DNA of 64,000 nt from Halomonas huangheensis (GCF_001431725.1 NZ_CP013106.1:496001-560000), one strand, 5' to 3'. Positions 20,086-32,515 are shown, counted from the first letter of the stretch. Translations and numbers: made by a program. The notes: a model not told the origin generated them from the letters alone.

Positions 20086-20410
20086 TTGACAGTGCCTGGA
20101 TGCTATTGGAATCTTGAGGGTTCCTGACTGCGGGCGCGGCATCGAAGGGCAACCCCCAATCGCCGCGTGAAGGGTAGGCTGAGTAGCCTCTACCCGCCGA
20201 AGGACTTCCAGGGTTCGGGCTAACCGCCCGACCTGGCCAACGCCCCGACGCGGTGACCCGCCGTGATGAGAGTGCAGGCCCGAACCGGGCCGACGGACGC
20301 CAGGGTTTGGCATTCAGGTGCCGGTGAGCCGGCAGCAGCATACTGCTGCACTCGACTTTGTACTTCGACGAGTACGAATCGCACTCGAGACCTCCAGGGG
20401 AGATACATCT
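20086..20410 (+). promoter_or_regulatory. Promoter and long hairpin-rich leader of ilvB
   Basis: A TTGACA (20086-20091) with a poor -10 about 17 nt later would start a leader of roughly 290 nt. Successive stem-loops can be drawn: GGGTAGGCT..AGCCTCTACCC (~20172), CGGGC-TAACC-GCCCG (~20217), GGCCCG-AAC-CGGGCC (~20276), TGCCGG-TGAG-CCGGCA (~20320), CAGCAG-CATA-CTGCTG (~20334) and GTACT-TCGACG-AGTAC (~20358). The only tiny reading frame near the start is M-L-L-E-S at 20100, too short and poor in branched-chain codons to be a clear attenuation peptide. It is probably a cis-regulatory RNA for branched-chain synthesis; candidate ilvB leader motifs have been published in related marine gammaproteobacteria. 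Confidence 0.6.
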
Positions 20411-22135
20411 GTGGAATTGCTTTCAGGCGCGGACATGATCGCCCGCTTCCTCCAGGATGAGGGCGTGGAATATATCTACGGCTATCCGGGCGGCGCTGCG
20501 CTACACATCTATGACGCCTTGTTTCGCCAGGACAAGGTCAAGCACATTCTGGTGCGGCATGAGCAGGCGGCGACGCATGCGGCCGATGGCTACGCACGGG
20601 CTTCCGGCAAGCCAGGCGTGGTGTTGGTAACTTCGGGGCCGGGGGCAACCAATGCGGTAACAGGAATTGCTACTGCCTACATGGACTCGATTCCGATGGT
20701 CGTGCTATGCGGCCAGGTCATGAGTCACCTGATTGGTGATGATGCCTTCCAGGAAACCGATATCGTCGGGGTTACACGACCGATCGTGAAGCACAGCTTC
20801 TCGATCCGGCATCCCAGCGAAATTCCCGAGACGTTGAAGAAGGCTTTCTACCTGGCAGCAACGGGCCGTCCCGGGCCGGTGGTGGTGGATATCCCCAAGG
20901 ATATGACCGCTCCCACCGAGCGTTACGAATACATCTATCCGAAAAAGGTCAAGATTCGTTCGTACAACCCGGTGACACGGGGTCATACCGGCCAGATCAA
21001 GAAGGCGGTTGAGCTGATGCTCAAGGCACGTCGTCCGGTGTTCTATACCGGTGGCGGTGTCATCACTGGCTGTGCCAGCGAAGGATTGACCGACCTGGTC
21101 AAGCAATTGGGCTTCCCGATCACCACCACGCTGATGGGCATCGGTGCCTTTCCGCAAAGTGACAACCAGTGTCTGGGTTGGCTGGGGATGCACGGCTCCT
21201 ATGAGTCGAACATGGTCATGCACCACGCCGACCTGGTGATCGCCATTGGTGCGCGCTTCGATGATCGAGTGACCAACAACACCTCGAAGTTCTGCCCGAC
21301 GGCCAAGATCATTCACGTCGACGTCGATCCGAGCTCGATCTCCAAGACCGTGCGTGCGGATGTGCCCATTGTCGGACCGGCGGCAAGCGTGATCAATGAA
21401 ATGATCAGCCTGGTACAGGGCCAGCAGCTCGCCAACCCGGAAGCGCTGAGCGACTGGTGGAAGAGTATCGAAGGCTGGCGCGATGAACGTCGCGGTAAGC
21501 TTTATGAGCCGTCAAAGGCTGGCGAGGTGCTCAAGCCCCAGGAAGTCATCGAGGCAGTGTGCCGTGTGACACGCGGTGAAGCCTACGTGACCACCGACGT
21601 TGGGCAGCACCAGATGTTCGCCGCTCAGTACTACAAGTTCGACAAGCCCAATCGCCTGATTACCTCTGGCGGCCTGGGCACCATGGGCTTTGGTTTCCCG
21701 GCGGCCATGGGCATCAAGCAGAACTTTCCGAATGAGGAAGTGGTGTGTTTCACCGGTGAAGGCAGCTTCCAGATGATGATGCAGGAGCTTTCCACCTGTA
21801 AGCAGTTTGGTGGTGGGGTCAAGATCATCAATCTGAACAACGCTTCGCTGGGGATGGTTCGTCAGTGGCAGGATCTCAACTACAAGTCGCGTCATGCGCA
21901 CTCCTACATGGAGTCGCTGCCGGACTTCCAGAAGTTGATCGAGTCCTATGGGTTCACGGCGATCAAGGTCGAGGGCAAGGAGCAGTTGGAGGCGGCGCTG
22001 GAACGTACCTTCGCCGACACCAATGAGCTGGTGTTCCTCGATGTGATGGTGGACCCCCACGAGCACGTCTATCCGATGCAGGTGCCTCTCGGCTCCATGC
22101 GTGACATGCTGCTTTCCAAGACGGAGCGGACCTGA
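20411..22135 (+). CDS. ilvB: Acetolactate synthase, large (catalytic) subunit
   Basis: A 574-aa ThDP enzyme condensing pyruvate with pyruvate or 2-ketobutyrate, the first common step of valine/leucine and isoleucine synthesis. The catalytic Glu51 sits in LVRHEQAATHAADGYARASG. The FAD/central domain follows, and the ThDP-Mg motif begins at GEGSFQ (~449) and ends at NLNNASLGMVRQW. I chose the GTG at 20411 because GGGGAGA lies 7 nt upstream and it gives the normal N-terminus; the frame is open further upstream into the structured leader. The stop overlaps the ilvH start. Confidence 0.96.
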   Translation: MELLSGADMIARFLQDEGVEYIYGYPGGAALHIYDALFRQDKVKHILVRHEQAATHAADGYARASGKPGVVLVTSGPGATNAVTGIATAYMDSIPMVVLCGQVMSHLIGDDAFQETDIVGVTRPIVKHSFSIRHPSEIPETLKKAFYLAATGRPGPVVVDIPKDMTAPTERYEYIYPKKVKIRSYNPVTRGHTGQIKKAVELMLKARRPVFYTGGGVITGCASEGLTDLVKQLGFPITTTLMGIGAFPQSDNQCLGWLGMHGSYESNMVMHHADLVIAIGARFDDRVTNNTSKFCPTAKIIHVDVDPSSISKTVRADVPIVGPAASVINEMISLVQGQQLANPEALSDWWKSIEGWRDERRGKLYEPSKAGEVLKPQEVIEAVCRVTRGEAYVTTDVGQHQMFAAQYYKFDKPNRLITSGGLGTMGFGFPAAMGIKQNFPNEEVVCFTGEGSFQMMMQELSTCKQFGGGVKIINLNNASLGMVRQWQDLNYKSRHAHSYMESLPDFQKLIESYGFTAIKVEGKEQLEAALERTFADTNELVFLDVMVDPHEHVYPMQVPLGSMRDMLLSKTERT

Positions 22136-22626
22136 TGCGACATATCATCTCGATTCTGATGGAAAACGAACCGGGTGCACTGTCGCGTGTGGTGGGCCTG
22201 TTCTCTCAGCGTAACTTCAACATCGAGACGTTGAACGTCGCGCCGACCGATGACCCGACACTGTCCCGACTGACCGTCACCACCATTGGCGATGACCGGG
22301 TGATCGAACAGATTACCAAGCATCTCAACAAGCTGATCGATGTGGTCAAACTGGTCGATCTGACTGAAGGCAATCATATCGAGCGTGAATTGATGCTGGT
22401 CAAGGTCAAGGCATTGGGAGCGGCTCGGGATGAGGTCAAGCGCACGGTGGACATCTTCCGTGCCCAGATCGTCGACGTCACGCCCAGCCTGTACACCGTG
22501 CAGATCACCGGCGATGCAAGCAAACTGGATGCCTTTCTTCAGGCGATGAGCCCGGTAGGTATTCTGGAAGTGGCGCGGACCGGTGTCTCGGGCATTGCCC
22601 GTGGTGACAAGGTGTTGAGCCTCTAG
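22135..22626 (+). CDS. ilvH: Acetolactate synthase, small (regulatory) subunit
   Basis: A 163-aa regulatory partner of IlvB that confers valine feedback inhibition. It has an N-terminal ACT domain (about 4-76), beginning RHIISILMENEPGALSRVVGLFSQRNFNIETL, and a C-terminal ALS-SSU domain. It shares one base with the ilvB stop, giving 1:1 coupled translation. After the stop come four GCTACGA heptamers and then a strong terminator. Confidence 0.96.
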   Translation: MRHIISILMENEPGALSRVVGLFSQRNFNIETLNVAPTDDPTLSRLTVTTIGDDRVIEQITKHLNKLIDVVKLVDLTEGNHIERELMLVKVKALGAARDEVKRTVDIFRAQIVDVTPSLYTVQITGDASKLDAFLQAMSPVGILEVARTGVSGIARGDKVLSL

Positions 22627-22627
22627 G

Positions 22628-22657
22628 CTACGAGCTACGAGCTACGAGCTACGAGCG
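22628..22657. repeat. Heptamer tandem repeat (GCTACGA)x4
   Basis: Four perfect tandem copies of a 7-bp unit directly after the ilvH stop. A pyrimidine heptamer array, (CCTTCTT)x3, lies after the terminator at 22709-22729. Similar units recur at other gaps in this window. Confidence 0.9.
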
Positions 22658-22661
22658 TTAA

Positions 22662-22698
22662 AGAACCCCCGTTGAAGCAGAGCTTCAGCGGGGGTTCT
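22662..22698. terminator. Terminator of ilvBH (and ilvY, convergent)
   Basis: A 17-bp stem AGAACCCCCGTTGAAGC / GCTTCAGCGGGGGTTCT with loop AGA and one G-T pair, followed by CTTGTTCCTT. It lies between convergent genes. Confidence 0.85.
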
Positions 22699-22746
22699 CT
22701 TGTTCCTTCCTTCTTCCTTCTTCCTTCTTTCACCCGACCTCTTCTT

Positions 22747-23634
22747 TTAACGTTCTTCCACTTCCTGCCACAAGGCATCGAGCAAGGGGCTCTTCAGGCG
22801 CCGGTTGAGCACACAGAGGCCAACATCGTAGTAGGGCAGTTCCGGTTTGACTGACAGCACTCGCACACTATCGCGTAGTGGGCTGGCATCAAGCACGATG
22901 CGTGGTACCACGCCGATGCCGAAGCCAAGGCCAACCATGCTGACAATGGCCTCATGGCCAGCGACCTGGGCATAGATGGTCGGTGTCACTCCCAGCGCCT
23001 TGAACCAGGTATTGGCCAGTTCTCGCGATAACCCTGATTCGGAGAGGATCATTGGTACGTCTTGCCATTGCTCCTGAACTGGCGTCTGAGGTGTCGCTGG
23101 AACCCAGGTTTGACTAGTGTGTGGGGCAATAAACACCAGTGCAGAGCGAGTCAGTGACTTGAAGGCCAGGGCATCGGGCAGATGGCGTGGACGAGAGGTG
23201 ATGGCCATATCCTCGTCACCTGACAGTACTCGCTGCATGGCGCTGGCGGGGTCGCCAGTATGCAGCTTGAGCTCGATACCCGAATGGCGTTGTCGGAAGT
23301 CGCTCAGCAGGCTGTAGAGAAAGCTGTAGCTGGCGGTGACCGAGCAGTAGATGCTGATTTCACCGCTTAGACGCTGAGCATCGCTCTGCATCGATAGGCG
23401 GATACTTTCCCACTGTTCCAATGCTTCTCGAGCATAGTTCTGGAAGCGTTTGCCTTGTGCGGTTAGTGCCACATGCCGATTGTCGCGGTCAAACAGCGCC
23501 ACGCCGAGCTGTTCCTCAAGTTGGCGAATCGAGCGACTCAGCGTCGAAGCGCTGACATGGCAGGCCTCACTGGCGCGGCCGAAATGCAGGGTGTCCGCCA
23601 GGCTCAGAAAGTGATGAAGAGGGCGCATGTCCAT
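22747..23634 (-). CDS. ilvY: LysR-type activator IlvY
   Basis: A 295-aa LysR regulator. The N-terminal winged HTH (about 3-60) reads HFGRASEACHVSASTLSRSIRQLEEQLGVALFDRDNRHVALT, the IlvY signature; a periplasmic-binding-like effector domain follows (about 90-290). It is divergent from ilvC, the classic IlvY target activated by acetolactate/acetohydroxybutyrate. ATG 23634 is chosen; ATG 23628 is also possible. Its 3' end is convergent with ilvH. Confidence 0.9.
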   Translation of the reverse strand: MDMRPLHHFLSLADTLHFGRASEACHVSASTLSRSIRQLEEQLGVALFDRDNRHVALTAQGKRFQNYAREALEQWESIRLSMQSDAQRLSGEISIYCSVTASYSFLYSLLSDFRQRHSGIELKLHTGDPASAMQRVLSGDEDMAITSRPRHLPDALAFKSLTRSALVFIAPHTSQTWVPATPQTPVQEQWQDVPMILSESGLSRELANTWFKALGVTPTIYAQVAGHEAIVSMVGLGFGIGVVPRIVLDASPLRDSVRVLSVKPELPYYDVGLCVLNRRLKSPLLDALWQEVEER

Positions 23635-23649
23635 GTGGAGTTCGCTGTG

Positions 23650-23700
23650 TTGCAGAATAAGAAATGTAGTATTGCAAATATAGCGTTTTACGCAACACTG
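23650..23700. promoter_or_regulatory. IlvY operator region between ilvY and ilvC
   Basis: Repeated TTGCA-type half sites: TTGCAG (23650), ATTGCAAAT (23671-23679) and GCAA (23692), in an A/T-rich stretch next to the ilvY start. E. coli IlvY binds tandem TTGC/GCAA dyads in the same divergent arrangement. The remaining gap to 23880 contains the ilvC leader, ending in AGGAG before the start. Confidence 0.55.
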
Positions 23701-23712
23701 GGCCTGGCGTAA

Positions 23713-24897
<1,185 letters not shown>

Positions 24898-24920
24898 TCG
24901 TAGCTGTTGTTGGTGATGAC

Positions 24921-24956
24921 AGAGGGCGCGGATTTTTCCGCGCCCTCTGTTTTTTT
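24921..24956 (+). terminator. Intrinsic terminator of ilvC
   Basis: Perfect 11-bp stem AGAGGGCGCGG / CCGCGCCCTCT, loop ATTTTT, followed by G and seven T. Confidence 0.95.
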
Positions 24957-25105
24957 ATCGGCAGTGCTGCAGAAAGTGCTTCTTGTGAGTGCTGCCATTG
25001 CTGGCCATGGTTCGTCATCGCCCAGGTTATGGATGGTGAACCATCAATCATCGTTGGCTGTCCCTGTTGTTGTGTAGAATGAAGGGTCTTATCAGCAGGC
25101 AATGG

Positions 25106-25948
25106 ATGATTCAGATGAGTGACGATGCCAATAGTCGCGATAATGAGAGCAAGGACTCTGGCGATGAGGATCTCGCCAGTGCTTTCGTACGTGAGTCAGA
25201 GGTGATTGAGGAGGCGGTGGAGGATGGCCGAAAGGTCCGGCGCCGCGGTATCTACCTGTTGCCCAATCTTTTTACTACCTCGGCGTTGTTTTCGGGGTTC
25301 TATGCAGTGGTTTCCGCTCTCAACGGAGACTTTGCAGGTGCTTCTGTGGCGATATTCATCGCCATGGTATTGGATGGGCTTGATGGCCGAGTGGCACGTC
25401 TGACCAACACTCAGAGTGAGTTCGGTGCCGAGTACGACAGTCTGGCCGACATGATTTCGTTTGGTATGGCACCAGGGTTGGTGGCATTTACCTGGATTCT
25501 TCAGGACATCGGCAAGACGGGGTGGGTTGTAGCCTTCCTGTATGTTGCTTGCGCGGCATTGCGCCTGGCGCGTTTCAATGTGCAGATTGGTAGTGTCGAC
25601 AAGAAGTGGTTTATCGGCTTACCCAGCCCTTCGGCAGCAGCGCTGGTGGCAGCCAGTGTATGGACCTTCCACAGCTTCGATGCCACGGAGCTTGGCTTCA
25701 AGCTACTTATGCTGCTGGTGGTTGCCGCGGCGGGCGTACTGATGGTCAGCAACATCCGCTACTACAGCTTCAAGGATGTTGACCTCAAGGGGCCGGTACC
25801 ATTCGTTGTACTGCTGGCCATCGTGCTGGGCTTTGTGGTTATTTCCATCGAGCCTTCAGTGATGTTGCTGCTGCTGTTCGGTACTTATGTGGCTTCCGGA
25901 CCGGTGATGGCGTTGATGCGCAAGATGAAGCCCGACAGCAAGTCCTGA
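25106..25948 (+). CDS. pssA: CDP-diacylglycerol--serine O-phosphatidyltransferase
   Basis: An inner-membrane enzyme making phosphatidylserine from CDP-diacylglycerol, the route to phosphatidylethanolamine. The protein is about 280 aa. The charged N-terminus (~1-50) is followed by several membrane helices. The CDP-alcohol phosphotransferase signature runs DGLDGRVAR..SEFGAEYDSLAD, with all conserved Asp and Gly residues. ATG 25106 has AGG 6 nt upstream; ATG 25115 is an alternative start. It belongs to the type II multi-spanning PssA family rather than the E. coli PLD type. A 9-bp hairpin follows the stop. Confidence 0.93.
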   Translation: MIQMSDDANSRDNESKDSGDEDLASAFVRESEVIEEAVEDGRKVRRRGIYLLPNLFTTSALFSGFYAVVSALNGDFAGASVAIFIAMVLDGLDGRVARLTNTQSEFGAEYDSLADMISFGMAPGLVAFTWILQDIGKTGWVVAFLYVACAALRLARFNVQIGSVDKKWFIGLPSPSAAALVAASVWTFHSFDATELGFKLLMLLVVAAAGVLMVSNIRYYSFKDVDLKGPVPFVVLLAIVLGFVVISIEPSVMLLLLFGTYVASGPVMALMRKMKPDSKS

Positions 25949-25974
25949 TCGGAACTCGATACTGCCTGCTGTTC

Positions 25975-25997
25975 GATGCCCGCCTTGTGCGGGCATC
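25975..25997 (+). terminator. Terminator after pssA
   Basis: GATGCCCGC / GCGGGCATC stem with loop CTTGT, followed by ATTGTTT. It lies 27 bp past the stop. After it come one GCTACG unit and two purine heptamers GGGAAGA (about 26024-26038). Confidence 0.8.
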
Positions 25998-26087
25998 ATT
26001 GTTTCGAGCTACGGACGCAAAAGGGAAGAGGGAAGAGGTGGTGTTCGCGGCTTTCGGAAGTTTCTGAAACTTTTTTACAGAAGCCTC

Positions 26088-26116
26088 TTGCAGACCTCGG
26101 TGCAAATCCGTAAAGT
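26088..26116 (+). promoter_or_regulatory. rRNA operon promoter 1 (candidate)
   Basis: TTGCAG - 17 nt - TAAAGT, followed by ACGC. It shares the GTA(A/G)A(A/G)TACGC core with the two stronger promoters downstream. An A/T-rich stretch (CTTTTTTACAG) precedes it. Confidence 0.55.
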
Positions 26117-26206
26117 ACGCATCCGCTGCTGGCGACGAGCAAACGTCGCAAGCGGTGAAGAGGGGTAGAAGTAGCTGATTTGAAAAGACTTTTTGAAAAT
26201 CGCTGC

Positions 26207-26234
26207 TTGACATTCTCACCGGATTCGGTAGAAT
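26207..26234 (+). promoter_or_regulatory. rRNA operon promoter 2
   Basis: TTGACA - 16 nt - TAGAAT, then a GC-rich discriminator GCGCC. The upstream A/T-rich run (AAAAGACTTTTTGAAAAT) resembles an UP element. The 16-nt spacing and GC discriminator are typical of stringently controlled rRNA promoters. Confidence 0.85.
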
Positions 26235-26344
26235 GCGCCTCCATCGAATCGGGATCACTCGGTCACATCGAGCGATCACGGATCGCACCTCGGGTTCGAG
26301 GCCTGGTTGTCCAGTGGGCATCAGGGCTGAACGGAAAAAAGAGG

Positions 26345-26372
26345 TTGACGAAATCCACCGGTTCTGTAGAAT
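26345..26372 (+). promoter_or_regulatory. rRNA operon promoter 3
   Basis: TTGACG - 16 nt - TAGAAT, followed by ACGCC. It has the same architecture as the promoter 138 bp upstream, which suggests duplication. Confidence 0.85.
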
Positions 26373-26467
26373 ACGCCTTCCTCGCAGGGCACTTCGCTTC
26401 GGTCTTCAAGGTCAGCGAAGTAAGTCGCAAGACAGCGAGACGCTCCACTCTTCGAGAGTCCGGAGCC

Positions 26468-26476
26468 GCTCTTTAA
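26468..26476 (+). promoter_or_regulatory. boxA antitermination site in the rrn leader
   Basis: GCTCTTTAA matches the NusB/NusE-binding boxA core. It lies just before the left arm of the 16S processing stem. Confidence 0.8.
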
Positions 26477-26480
26477 AAAA

Positions 26481-26525
26481 TTGATCAGGTAATTCATGTG
26501 GGCGCTTGCCGATGAGTCAGTGATG
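26481..26525 (+). other. Left arm of the 16S rRNA processing stem
   Basis: TTGATCAGGTAATTCAT (26481-26497) is the exact complement of 28210-28226. Pairing continues with few mismatches and G-U pairs out to GTCAGTGA against TCACTGAC (28183-28190). This is the RNase III substrate that encloses the 16S rRNA. Confidence 0.85.
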
Positions 26526-26634
26526 TAGTCACTGAAATATCAAGGCAAGCGACTCGTCAAAGGTCTTAGGATCTTTTTGAGAACGTTTGAACCTTGAGCC
26601 AGGTTTGGTGCAGCCAATGCACTATCAGATTTTT

Positions 26635-28174
<1,540 letters not shown>

Positions 28175-28182
28175 ATCGACAA

Positions 28183-28226
28183 GTCACTGACTGTCGGTAA
28201 GTGCTCACAATGAATTACCTGATCAA
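28183..28226 (+). other. Right arm of the 16S rRNA processing stem
   Basis: Complementary to 26481-26525, with a 17-bp perfect core at 28210-28226. Confidence 0.85.
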
Positions 28227-28268
28227 GATAGAGCAATGACTGTTTGGGCATGAGCCCAACAGACTCAA

Positions 28269-28291
28269 AGGTCTGTAGCTTAGCTGGTCGA
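28269..28291 (+). pseudogene. Relic of tRNA-Ile (5' end only) in the 16S-23S spacer
   Basis: GGTCTGTAGCTTAGCTGGTC resembles the acceptor and D-arm start of gammaproteobacterial tRNA-Ile (GGTCTGTAGCTCAGTTGGTTA), at the place where that gene sits in related rrn operons. The rest of the tRNA is missing: the sequence passes directly into an 11-bp hairpin (CGAAGATTCAC / GTGAATCTTCG, 28289-28331). Flanking arms CAATGACTGTT (~28235) and AACAGTCATTG (~28359) can pair around the relic. No tRNA-Ala is present either. Confidence 0.65.
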
Positions 28292-28428
28292 AGATTCACT
28301 TATTTATGAGAATAAACGTCGTGAATCTTCGTCGTGCGACAGAAGGATTTACCTGATCAACAGTCATTGTAGTGAATTCTAAGTCGTGTGCTTTGTGTAA
28401 AGCCTACCACTTAGAGTTTCGGCTCTAT

Positions 28429-28440
28429 TGCTCTTTAACA
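28429..28440 (+). promoter_or_regulatory. boxA antitermination site in the spacer
   Basis: TGCTCTTTAACA matches the E. coli spacer boxA. It lies at the start of the 23S processing stem. Confidence 0.85.
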
Positions 28441-28441
28441 A

Positions 28442-28552
28442 TGTAGATCATGCTGACAAGTCCCTTTTCTTCGGAAAAGGGCAAGTGATACGTCTCAAGC
28501 GTATCCGGCAATTGTCGTGCATCATCGATTGACAGACCCCTTGGGGTTATAT
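28442..28552 (+). other. Left arm of an extended 23S processing stem, with UUCG hairpin
   Basis: TGTAGATCATGC pairs with GCATGATCTACA (31526-31537). GATACGTCTC pairs with GAGACGTATC, CGTATCCG with CGGATACG, and GGTTATATGGTC with GACCATATAAC at the 23S boundary. Between the first two blocks is CCCTTTTC-TTCG-GAAAAGGG (28462-28481), a stable UUCG tetraloop hairpin. The two 23S flanks therefore form a near-continuous helix of roughly 90 nt per side. Confidence 0.75.
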
Positions 28553-31453
<2,901 letters not shown>

Positions 31454-31544
31454 ATAACACCCAAGTGGTTTTGGTCGATGACGCACGACATGACATTGAC
31501 GGATACGACGAGACGTATCAGATCGGCATGATCTACACCCTTTT
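31454..31544 (+). other. 23S-5S spacer, right arm of the 23S processing stem
   Basis: This spacer carries the complements of the left-arm blocks (GCACGACATGACATTG, CGGATACG, GAGACGTATC, GCATGATCTACA). No tRNA gene is present. Confidence 0.75.
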
Positions 31545-31664
31545 CGCCTGACGACCATAGCGAGTGTGAACCACCTGATCCCTTGCCGAACTCAGTAGTG
31601 AAACCGCTCAGCGCCGATGGTAGTGTGGGGTCTCCCCATGTGAGAGTAGGTCATCGTCAGGCAT
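31545..31664 (+). rRNA. rrf: 5S ribosomal RNA
   Basis: 120 nt, from CGCCTGACGACCATAGCG to GTCATCGTCAGGCAT. It contains the conserved GCCGAACTCAG and GCGCCGATGGTAGTGTGGGG segments. The terminal helix (GCCTGACGA / TCGTCAGGC) is intact. Confidence 0.97.
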
Positions 31665-31674
31665 TTATTAGAAG

Positions 31675-31704
31675 AACCCCGATTATCGAGAGATGGTCGG
31701 GGTT
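31675..31704 (+). terminator. rRNA operon terminator
   Basis: AACCCCGA / TCGGGGTT stem followed by TTT, 10 bp past the 5S. A second possible fold pairs CGGGGT with ACCCCG further on, just before CTTTTTAT (about 31730). Confidence 0.85.
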
Positions 31705-31737
31705 TTTCGCATCATGGGAAGACCCCGCTTTTTATAG

Positions 31738-31840
31738 GTGGGGCCGCGCCAGCGCGGTCCGGCCACGAGGCAAGCCTCGCGGCGTTCGCCCACCCTCGCA
31801 GCCGTGCTGCGAACCCCCGGGTGGTCTCACCCCCATGTGA
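31738..31840. repeat. 103-bp palindrome-rich element, copy A
   Basis: Near-identical to 32156-32258 (3 differences in 103 by eye). Internal short-loop palindromes: CCGCGC-CA-GCGCGG, CGAGGC-AA-GCCTCG and GCAG-CCGTG-CTGC; CCACCC pairs with GGGTGG. The ends read GTGGGG and CCCCCATGTGA, partly inverted relative to each other. No protein-coding signal is convincing. It could be a REP/MITE-like element. Confidence 0.85.
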
Positions 31841-32155
31841 GAATGGCTACGGAATGGCTATGAGTAGGGTGAGTGCCGCCTGGCGGTCTGAAAAGCAGAT
31901 ATATCTTGCCCGGGTTATGTGCGAACGGGTACGGGATGTACAGCCGCGAAGCGGCGTCCCGTACACCGGCTCAAGCTCACGGTAGTGAGTGCAGAGGCGT
32001 CAGGCATTTATTCAGAGCTCTCTCGAAGTTCAGCCGATTATCGAGAGATGATCGGGGTTCTTCGCATGCATGGGAGCGCGTGCCGCCTGATCGTCATGCA
32101 CCAGGTTTGACGATAATTCTTCCTTCTTCCGTCTTACAACTTCCCTCTTTTACAT
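31841..32155. other. Gene-free segment with partial duplication of the 5S tail and terminator
   Basis: No credible gene. CGTCAGGCATTTATT at 31998-32012 duplicates the 5S 3' end and first flanking bases (31655-31669). At 32034-32075, CCGATTATCGAGAGATGATC and the following bases repeat the rrn terminator region. A GCCGC-GAA-GCGGC hairpin flanked by ACGGGA/TCCCGT lies near 31938-31970. The stretch ends in CTTCTTCC units and a CTTACAACTTCCCTCT block (about 32133-32148) shared with the repeat at the DUF4139 gene end. Confidence 0.7.
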
Positions 32156-32258
32156 GTGGGGCCGCGCCAGCGCGGTCCGGCCACGAGGCAGGCCTCGCGG
32201 CGTTCGTCCACCCTCGCAGCCGTGCTGCGAACCCCCGGGTGGCCTCACCCCCATGTGA
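32156..32258. repeat. 103-bp palindrome-rich element, copy B
   Basis: Second copy of the element at 31738-31840, in the same orientation. All palindromes are conserved; the three substitutions fall in a loop base (AA to AG) and in single-stranded positions. It is followed by two more short-loop hairpins, CCCGTTCG..CGAACGGG (32259-32281) and CCGCCT-TC-AGGCGG (about 32285). From there to 32433 I see nothing coding. Confidence 0.85.
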
Positions 32259-32433
32259 CCCGTTCGTCGGGAACGAACGGGAACCGCCTTCAGGCGGGCC
32301 GAAGGGCGAGTCTCAGGATAGAGACGAGTAGAGAGTAAGCACTGACACCAGAAACCCTCAAATCGAACAGCTTTGGGGCGTGGACGATCACTCTGGTTAA
32401 GTAGTTGACGTCGTATGCCTTTTCCTTCTTCTT

Positions 32434-32515
32434 ACTTATAGCTTATAGCTTATAACCTTTCTTCTTCCTTCTTCCTTCTTCCTTCTTCCTTCTTCCGCCT
32501 TACAACTTCCCTCTC
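32434..32515. repeat. Heptamer arrays (GCTTATA)x3 and (CTTCTTC)x5 plus shared tail
   Basis: Three 7-bp units ACTTATA/GCTTATA/GCTTATA (32434-32454) and five perfect CTTCTTC units (32461-32495). A CGCCTTACAACTTCCCTCT tail follows that also occurs, less the first bases, at about 32131-32148. The last part encodes the C-terminus and stop of the DUF4139 protein on the minus strand. Confidence 0.9.

Noticed and set aside
31583..32338. Pro/Arg-rich frames downstream of the 5S (up to 152 codons)
   Set aside because: They run through the 5S, terminator and GC palindromes; composition reflects the repeats, and no RBS or family motif is present.
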